Source of the DNA: Polaribacter reichenbachii
Lineage (GTDB): Bacteria > Bacteroidota > Bacteroidia > Flavobacteriales > Flavobacteriaceae
Assembly (NCBI RefSeq): GCF_001975665.1
Contig: NZ_CP019419.1
Span: 1,798,001-1,862,000 of the forward strand
DNA length: 64,000 nucleotides
Direction: 5' to 3'
Part shown: in pieces, positions 60,117-64,000 of the stretch
Layout of the letters: each line of letters begins with the position of its first letter
Numbering within the stretch: the stretch's first letter is position 1
Translations under genes and position numbers: made by a program
Notes under the pieces: generated by a model
Told to the model about the DNA's origin: nothing
What the model saw: only the letters and a program-made list of their open reading frames with translations
Databases searched by the model: none

Positions 60117-60481
60117 TGCAGATTTTAACAGCACAAGAATTGCATAATTTGGCGATGAATATTGTAGGTGAAAAGCTTACGAAAATGGGGTATGAGTTTC
60201 AAGCAATTAATAGTCAATTAAAAAGACATCCTCAGTTTGTGTTATTTAAAAAAGGTGAACCAACTATTTTTGTTTTAGTAAAAGCTACTGATAACTTACA
60301 GAACCCAAATGAATACGATACCTTTTGGATGGAAACTTTTATAAATCATGCAAAAAAACAAAATGCAAAAGTTTGGTTTGCAGGTGTAGGAATTGCAAAT
60401 GCAGAAAGTGTTGAAAGTCCTGTTTTTAAAGACCAACCTTACTATGTTGCTTTTGAAGATTTTTTAAAGGTTTTGGAATAG
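60116..60481 (+). CDS. Conserved small protein, possible nuclease-like fold; often mislabelled NqrF
   Basis: A 121-residue soluble protein. Its ATG overlaps the helicase stop by one base, so it is translationally coupled to it. GYEFQAINSQLKRHPQFVLFKKGEPTIFVLVKATD recalls the core of PD-(D/E)xK-type folds (hydrophobic strand, then LVK), but the acidic residues of an active site are not clear. Some annotations of such proteins read 'Na+-translocating NADH-quinone reductase subunit F', but nothing here (no FAD, no ferredoxin motif) supports that. Function unknown; RNA or DNA binding near the helicase is plausible. Confidence 0.75.
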   Translation: MQILTAQELHNLAMNIVGEKLTKMGYEFQAINSQLKRHPQFVLFKKGEPTIFVLVKATDNLQNPNEYDTFWMETFINHAKKQNAKVWFAGVGIANAESVESPVFKDQPYYVAFEDFLKVLE

Positions 60482-60489
60482 ATTATTAT

Positions 60490-61086
60490 TCATTTGTAGT
60501 TACTCAATACTTTTAATGGTTGTTTTTTTCGCATTCGTTTAGGTCCATACCAAAGCCAAAAACCGGTAATCGTAAAACTTATTAGCGCAAAACCCATTAT
60601 AGACGTATATATTAGTTTTATTTGTCCATCTGACGTTTCAAAGTACTTGTCAAGTATAGATCCATCGTGTATGTTTTCAATAAAATCAGATCTTCTTTGC
60701 CCAATATGTAATAATTTTCCTGTTGCACCATCAAGTTGAATACTCCAATAATGGTCTTCAAAAACGAATTTTACCATACCTTTATTTTTTCTGATATCTA
60801 TTCGATCTATTTTTGATGAGAGTTTAGGAGATACTGAATCGTGTAAAATTTTACAAGCGTTTTTATGTAAACTATCTATTGGTAACCAGTTTTTAAGATT
60901 GGTTGATGTGCCTGTATAAGATTTAGATAAAATAAGTCCATTGCTGTGTTTTTTCCAACCTAATAAAAGTCCAGAAACTGATATGAAAAAGAAAAACAGG
61001 AATAGAAAAGCCCCTGTTTTTCTGTGAATTTTTCTAAATATTCGTAGTAATTTAGCTTGCTTTTGTCTTTTGTTTTTAATGCTCAT
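60490..61086 (-). CDS. PepSY-associated transmembrane protein
   Basis: A 198-residue protein with a basic N-terminus (KNKRQKQAKLLRIFRKIHRK), a first transmembrane helix (~25-45), a PepSY-like domain outside (about 60-150) and a second helix (~160-180), then a basic tail. The order FRKIHRKTGAFLFL..GLLLGW is the PepSY_TM signature. Members support iron or flavin-linked electron transfer. It converges with the preceding gene. A flavin transferase gene, apbE, lies 1.1 kb away and may be functionally linked, but no evidence ties them. Confidence 0.82.
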   Translation of the reverse strand: MSIKNKRQKQAKLLRIFRKIHRKTGAFLFLFFFFISVSGLLLGWKKHSNGLILSKSYTGTSTNLKNWLPIDSLHKNACKILHDSVSPKLSSKIDRIDIRKNKGMVKFVFEDHYWSIQLDGATGKLLHIGQRRSDFIENIHDGSILDKYFETSDGQIKLIYTSIMGFALISFTITGFWLWYGPKRMRKKQPLKVLSNYK

Positions 61087-61205
61087 AGTAATTATTACAG
61101 ATATAAATCAGTAGTTGTTTAACAATAATATACTATACGTCTATTTTTTTATGCAAATTAAAAGTTAAAAGAATCTAAATATTTTAAGATTTAACTTTTA
61201 CAAAC

Positions 61206-61235
61206 AAAAAAACCAACTCTTTCAAGTTGGTTTTA
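61206..61235 (-). terminator. Terminator after the OmpA-like gene
   Basis: AACCAACT (61211-61218) and AGTTGGTT (61225-61232) pair around CTTTCA; the minus-strand transcript continues with U. It lies 25 bases past the stop of the OmpA-like gene. Confidence 0.83.
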
Positions 61236-61257
61236 AATATCATTTTAAAGAATAAAA

Positions 61258-62109
61258 TTACTCTGCATCTTGCTCTAACAATTCAAAAAATTGATTTAAT
61301 TTAGGCATAATAATAATTTTTGTTCTTCTGTTTTTTGCTTTGTTTTCTTTAGAGTCATTTTCTACTAAAGGAATGTACTGACTTCTACCAGCTGCAATTA
61401 ACCTTTGTGGTTGTACTCCGTATTTATATTGTAAAATACGTGTAATAGAAGTTGCTCTTAAAGCAGATAAATCCCAGTTATCTTGAATAATGTTTCTCTT
61501 AATTGGTGTAGAATCTGTATGACCTTCAATCATTACTTCCATTTCTGGCTGTCCTTTAATAACTTTAGCAATTTTCTCTAAAACTGTATAAGCCTTGTCA
61601 GTTACATTATAACTACCACTTTTAAATAAAAGCTTATCAGATATAGAAATAAATACTACTGTTTTTTCAACATTTACAGTAATATCTTCATCTTGTATAC
61701 CATCTGTTAAATTTTTAGTTAAGTGAAATTTAATAGCAAGATTTAAAGAATCTTTTTGCGTCATTGCTCTTCTAATACCGTTAATGTATTTGTCTTTTTC
61801 GCTTAATTGAGCAATTACTTGGTTTATACCATCAGAAGATGATTTAGATAATACTGTTAAGTTTTCAACTTGTTTTAAAGCGTTTTTTTTGTCTTCCTTT
61901 AAAGAAGATACTTGTTCTGTAAGCGAAGATACTTGCGTGTTTTGCTTTTCTTGATCTATCAAACATTTTTGTAAAGTTGTTTCAACTTTTAACAATTCAT
62001 CTTTAGTTTTTGCGTGAGTAGATTCTAATTGCGCATACTGTTTTTTCGATACACAAGAACTTACTAAGATTACAGACAATATTAATAATGCTGTTATTTT
62101 TTTCATCAT
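61258..62109 (-). CDS. OmpA-family peptidoglycan-binding lipoprotein
   Basis: A 283-residue lipoprotein (lipobox VSSC, Cys19) with a coiled-coil linker (residues ~25-95, heptad Leu pattern) and a C-terminal OmpA domain (~150-275) with VMIEGHTDSTPIKR, NWDLSALRATSITRIL and AAGRSQYIP..NRRTKIIIMP. It should tie the outer membrane to peptidoglycan. A promoter box (minus-strand TAAATTTG at 62138-62131) lies 21 bases upstream of the start. The first two codons are both Met; 62106 is equally possible. Confidence 0.93.
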   Translation of the reverse strand: MMKKITALLILSVILVSSCVSKKQYAQLESTHAKTKDELLKVETTLQKCLIDQEKQNTQVSSLTEQVSSLKEDKKNALKQVENLTVLSKSSSDGINQVIAQLSEKDKYINGIRRAMTQKDSLNLAIKFHLTKNLTDGIQDEDITVNVEKTVVFISISDKLLFKSGSYNVTDKAYTVLEKIAKVIKGQPEMEVMIEGHTDSTPIKRNIIQDNWDLSALRATSITRILQYKYGVQPQRLIAAGRSQYIPLVENDSKENKAKNRRTKIIIMPKLNQFFELLEQDAE

Positions 62110-62130
62110 TTAAAAAATTAAATTCAACTA

Positions 62131-62138
62131 CAAATTTA
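62131..62138 (-). promoter_or_regulatory. Promoter -7 box of the OmpA-like gene
   Basis: On the minus strand this reads TAAATTTG, which fits TAnnTTTG, about 21 bases before the start. A -33 element is not clear. Confidence 0.38.
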
Positions 62139-62194
62139 ACAAAAACGGTAGATAATTAGTAGAATAAATACGATTTTGTGAAAATTTTATATAC

Positions 62195-62202
62195 TATTTT
62201 TG
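62195..62202 (+). promoter_or_regulatory. Promoter -7 box of apbE
   Basis: TATTTTTG matches TAnnTTTG, 21 bases before ATG 62224. A TTTG at 62175-62178 is 16 bases upstream, a little short for -33. Confidence 0.38.
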
Positions 62203-62223
62203 CAAATAAGAATAAACAGATTT

Positions 62224-63207
62224 ATGAAAGTTGTACAAAGGGTATTATTTTTTTTAGCTTTATTACTTTTTACTGCTTGTAAAAAAGAGATTAAAAAACA
62301 AGATTATGTTTTAAAAGGAGGCGTATTTGGTACCACTTATAAAATTACTTATTTAAATGCATCTAAAAATTATCAAAAATCTTTAGATAGTTTGTTTTTA
62401 ATAATTAATAATTCTGTATCAACTTATATTCCGACTTCAGATATATCCAAAGTAAATAAAGGCGAAGAGAATATTATTATTGATGATATTTTTGCTGAGG
62501 TATTTAAAAAATCTAAAAAAATTCATAAAGAAACTAACGGTTTTTTTGATCCAACAGTGGGTAATTTGGTAAATGCTTATGGTTTTGGACCTAAAAAAGA
62601 AAAGGTAAATCTAACAAATCAAGAAATAGATAGTAGTATGCAGTTTGTTGGTTTAGATAAGGTTGTTTTAAAAAATGGTGCAATAGTAAAAGAAAATCCG
62701 CAGGTATATTTAGATTTTAATTCTATTGCTAAAGGTTTTGGAATAGATATTGTATCTCGTTTCTTTGATGCTAAGCAAATAAATAGTTACCTTATAGAAA
62801 TTGGTGGAGAAATAAGAGCAAAAGGATTAAAAAATAACAGTGAGCCTTGGGTTATTAAATTGGTAAACCCTGTAAAAGCAGATGATAATGATGGCTTTAA
62901 AGTGATAAATCTTTCTGATAAATCTATGGCAACTTCTGGTAATTATAGAAAGTTTAGAATTACAGAAGATGGAAAAAAATATGTACATACTATAAATCCT
63001 AAAACAGGTCTAGCTACAGAAAGTAATTTATTAAGTGCTTCTGTAATTGCAGCATCAGATTGTGCAGATGTAGATGCTTATGCAACTGCTTTTATGGCTA
63101 TGGGCTTAGAAAAGACAAAAGAATTCTTAGAGAAACATCCTGAAATTAAAGTCATTTTAATTTATGCAGATACAGATGGTTCTTTACTAGAATTTTCAAC
63201 ATACTAA
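62224..63207 (+). CDS. apbE: FAD:protein FMN transferase
   Basis: A 327-residue lipoprotein (lipobox FTAC, Cys19) that uses FAD to attach FMN covalently to Ser/Thr of target flavoproteins such as NqrC/RnfG. Motifs include FDPTVGNLVNAYGFG, LDFNSIAKGFGID, LIEIGGEIRAKG, MATSGNYRKF and HTINPKTGLATES. The ATG at 62224 is preferred over the in-frame start at 62200. A target flavoprotein is not in the window. Two secreted paralogous genes follow after 42 bases. Confidence 0.94.
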   Translation: MKVVQRVLFFLALLLFTACKKEIKKQDYVLKGGVFGTTYKITYLNASKNYQKSLDSLFLIINNSVSTYIPTSDISKVNKGEENIIIDDIFAEVFKKSKKIHKETNGFFDPTVGNLVNAYGFGPKKEKVNLTNQEIDSSMQFVGLDKVVLKNGAIVKENPQVYLDFNSIAKGFGIDIVSRFFDAKQINSYLIEIGGEIRAKGLKNNSEPWVIKLVNPVKADDNDGFKVINLSDKSMATSGNYRKFRITEDGKKYVHTINPKTGLATESNLLSASVIAASDCADVDAYATAFMAMGLEKTKEFLEKHPEIKVILIYADTDGSLLEFSTY

Positions 63208-63249
63208 ATTATAATCCAAGTCGTTAATTATTTAAATCGTTAACTTTTT

Positions 63250-63699
63250 ATGCGTTCAAAAAAAATAAACTTTAAACAACTATTATTCATTTTAATTATT
63301 TGTGTTTGCGGTACACTGCAAATAAATGCTCAATCAAACAAAAAAATAGCTTACTCATATATTAGAAAGGCAAATGCAGCCATAGAAAAAAGTATAGATT
63401 ATGCAGAAGCGCTAATCAATTTTAACAAAGCTATGGAGTATATGGATGTTATTACAGATAAAAATGTAGCAAGCTTAGGTGCAAGATCTTATTACGAAAT
63501 TCATCATACACAGAGAACCATTCAAAGACAAATTAAATTTTTAGAAATATCTAATAAATACTCTCAACAGTATTTTGCACTTGCAAAAAATAAACATTCT
63601 AATGATTATGAAGATAACTTAGAATTGTATACTCACGCAAAAAGTGATCTTAAAAAGTTAAGATATGCCCTTAGAAGAAAGAGTATGGGTAAGTTTTAA
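63250..63699 (+). CDS. Secreted helical protein of unknown function, tandem copy 1
   Basis: A 149-residue protein with a basic N-terminus, a signal peptide (to about residue 28, LQINAQ) and an all-helical mature part with a TPR-like rhythm (IAYSYIRKANAAIEKSIDYAEALINFNKAMEYMD in parts). The next gene begins with the same pattern. The C-terminus is very basic (KLRYALRRKSMGKF). Function unknown. It may be in an operon with apbE. Confidence 0.75.
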   Translation: MRSKKINFKQLLFILIICVCGTLQINAQSNKKIAYSYIRKANAAIEKSIDYAEALINFNKAMEYMDVITDKNVASLGARSYYEIHHTQRTIQRQIKFLEISNKYSQQYFALAKNKHSNDYEDNLELYTHAKSDLKKLRYALRRKSMGKF

Positions 63700-63765
63700 G
63701 GACTGAATATCAGCTTTTTTTATTAAATTGCATATATTGCAAAAAAATAGAAAAAGCGTTTATTT

Positions 63766-64000
63766 ATGAAAAAGATTGTTATTGTTGTATGTTTATTAGC
63801 ATTTGGTGTAACTGAAGCACAAACGAATAAAGATATTGCAAATGTGTACATTAGAAAAGCAAACGAAGTTTTAACAGAAAGTATTGATTTTGAAACAGCA
63901 CTTACCATGTTTCAAAAAGCAATGAAATATACAGACACTATTTCAGATAAAAAAATAGCATCTTTAGGTGCATCTGTATATTTTGAAACCTATCACAAAC
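63766..64000 (+). CDS. Secreted helical protein, tandem copy 2, cut by the window end
   Basis: From ATG 63766 the frame is open to the window edge (78 codons). A signal peptide (residues 1-18, KKIVIVVCLLAFG.., EAQ) precedes DIANVYIRKANEVLTESIDFETALTMFQKAMKYTDTISDKKIASLGASVYFETYHK (in parts). This aligns well with copy 1 (SYIRKANAAIEKSIDYAEALINFNKAM; DKNVASLGARSYYEIHH). The gene end lies outside the window. Confidence 0.82.
   Translation, partial: MKKIVIVVCLLAFGVTEAQTNKDIANVYIRKANEVLTESIDFETALTMFQKAMKYTDTISDKKIASLGASVYFETYHK

Noticed and set aside
60116..60481. NqrF subunit
   Set aside because: At 121 residues there is no room for the ferredoxin and FAD domains, and no Nqr gene is near.
1..64000. 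tRNA or rRNA genes, prophage, transposons
   Set aside because: No cloverleaf-like sequence, rRNA signature, integrase or transposase was seen on either strand by eye; a covariance-model search would be needed to exclude small RNAs.

Overview
This window reads as a chromosome segment of a marine member of the Flavobacteriaceae (Bacteroidota). By eye it is AT-rich, at roughly 30% G+C. It carries a SusC/SusD pair, proteins with type IX secretion sorting domains (type A and type B), the Bacteroidota promoter box TAnnTTTG upstream of many genes, and few Shine-Dalgarno sites. The gene set (PL6 alginate-lyase-like enzyme, two GH16 glycanases, ECF sigma/HEAT anti-sigma operon) fits Polaribacter or a close relative. 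The genus is an inference. I found no rRNA, tRNA, CRISPR array, prophage or transposase. No stretch without a gene exceeds about 200 bases.

Layout. 1-10 kb is the carbohydrate edge: the 3' part of a SusC-type TonB-dependent transporter, its SusD lipoprotein, an EamA permease, a PL6 polysaccharide lyase with a tandem operator-like palindrome just before its start codon, and a large adhesin-like protein with a type B sorting domain. 10-29 kb is mostly housekeeping on the minus strand: comM, ppc, dsbD, tilS, a hydrolase, a small GspG-like protein, pabB, lpd, then an M3 peptidase and purE/purK. A plus-strand haem protein and glycosyltransferase pair sits among them. 29-35 kb holds a degenerate Rieske-like lipoprotein, greA, a HIT protein, a lone histidine kinase, a flavin reductase, an SSB-like DUF3127 protein, small conserved proteins and aat. 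35-37.5 kb has two unlike GH16 enzymes. 37.7-40.6 kb is an ECF sigma - HEAT anti-sigma - DUF4097 - DUF4097 operon. 40.8-52.6 kb is mscL, alr, tdk, a glycosyltransferase, a trans-sulfuration enzyme, comF and glyS among conserved hypothetical genes. 52.8-64 kb holds two tandem small beta-barrel proteins, a giant outer-membrane protein, ogt/tatD, a DEAD-box helicase, a PepSY protein, an OmpA lipoprotein, apbE and two tandem paralogous secreted proteins, the last cut by the window end.

The most unusual signals lie at and between gene ends. There are three heptamer-based repeat arrays (near 24.0, 33.3 and 52.7 kb). One member of an interspersed repeat has been absorbed in frame into tilS, and a sister copy lies between genes at 32.0 kb. 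The tdk frame continues open for 31 codons after a TAG stop. A glycosyltransferase appears to start at CTG. Several promoter boxes sit so close to start codons that the mRNAs should be nearly leaderless. Among proteins, the most notable are a Rieske-like lipoprotein that keeps its four cysteines but lacks both histidine ligands, and a DUF3127 OB-fold-like protein that ends in an SSB-type tail. I see no clear anti-phage or toxin system here.
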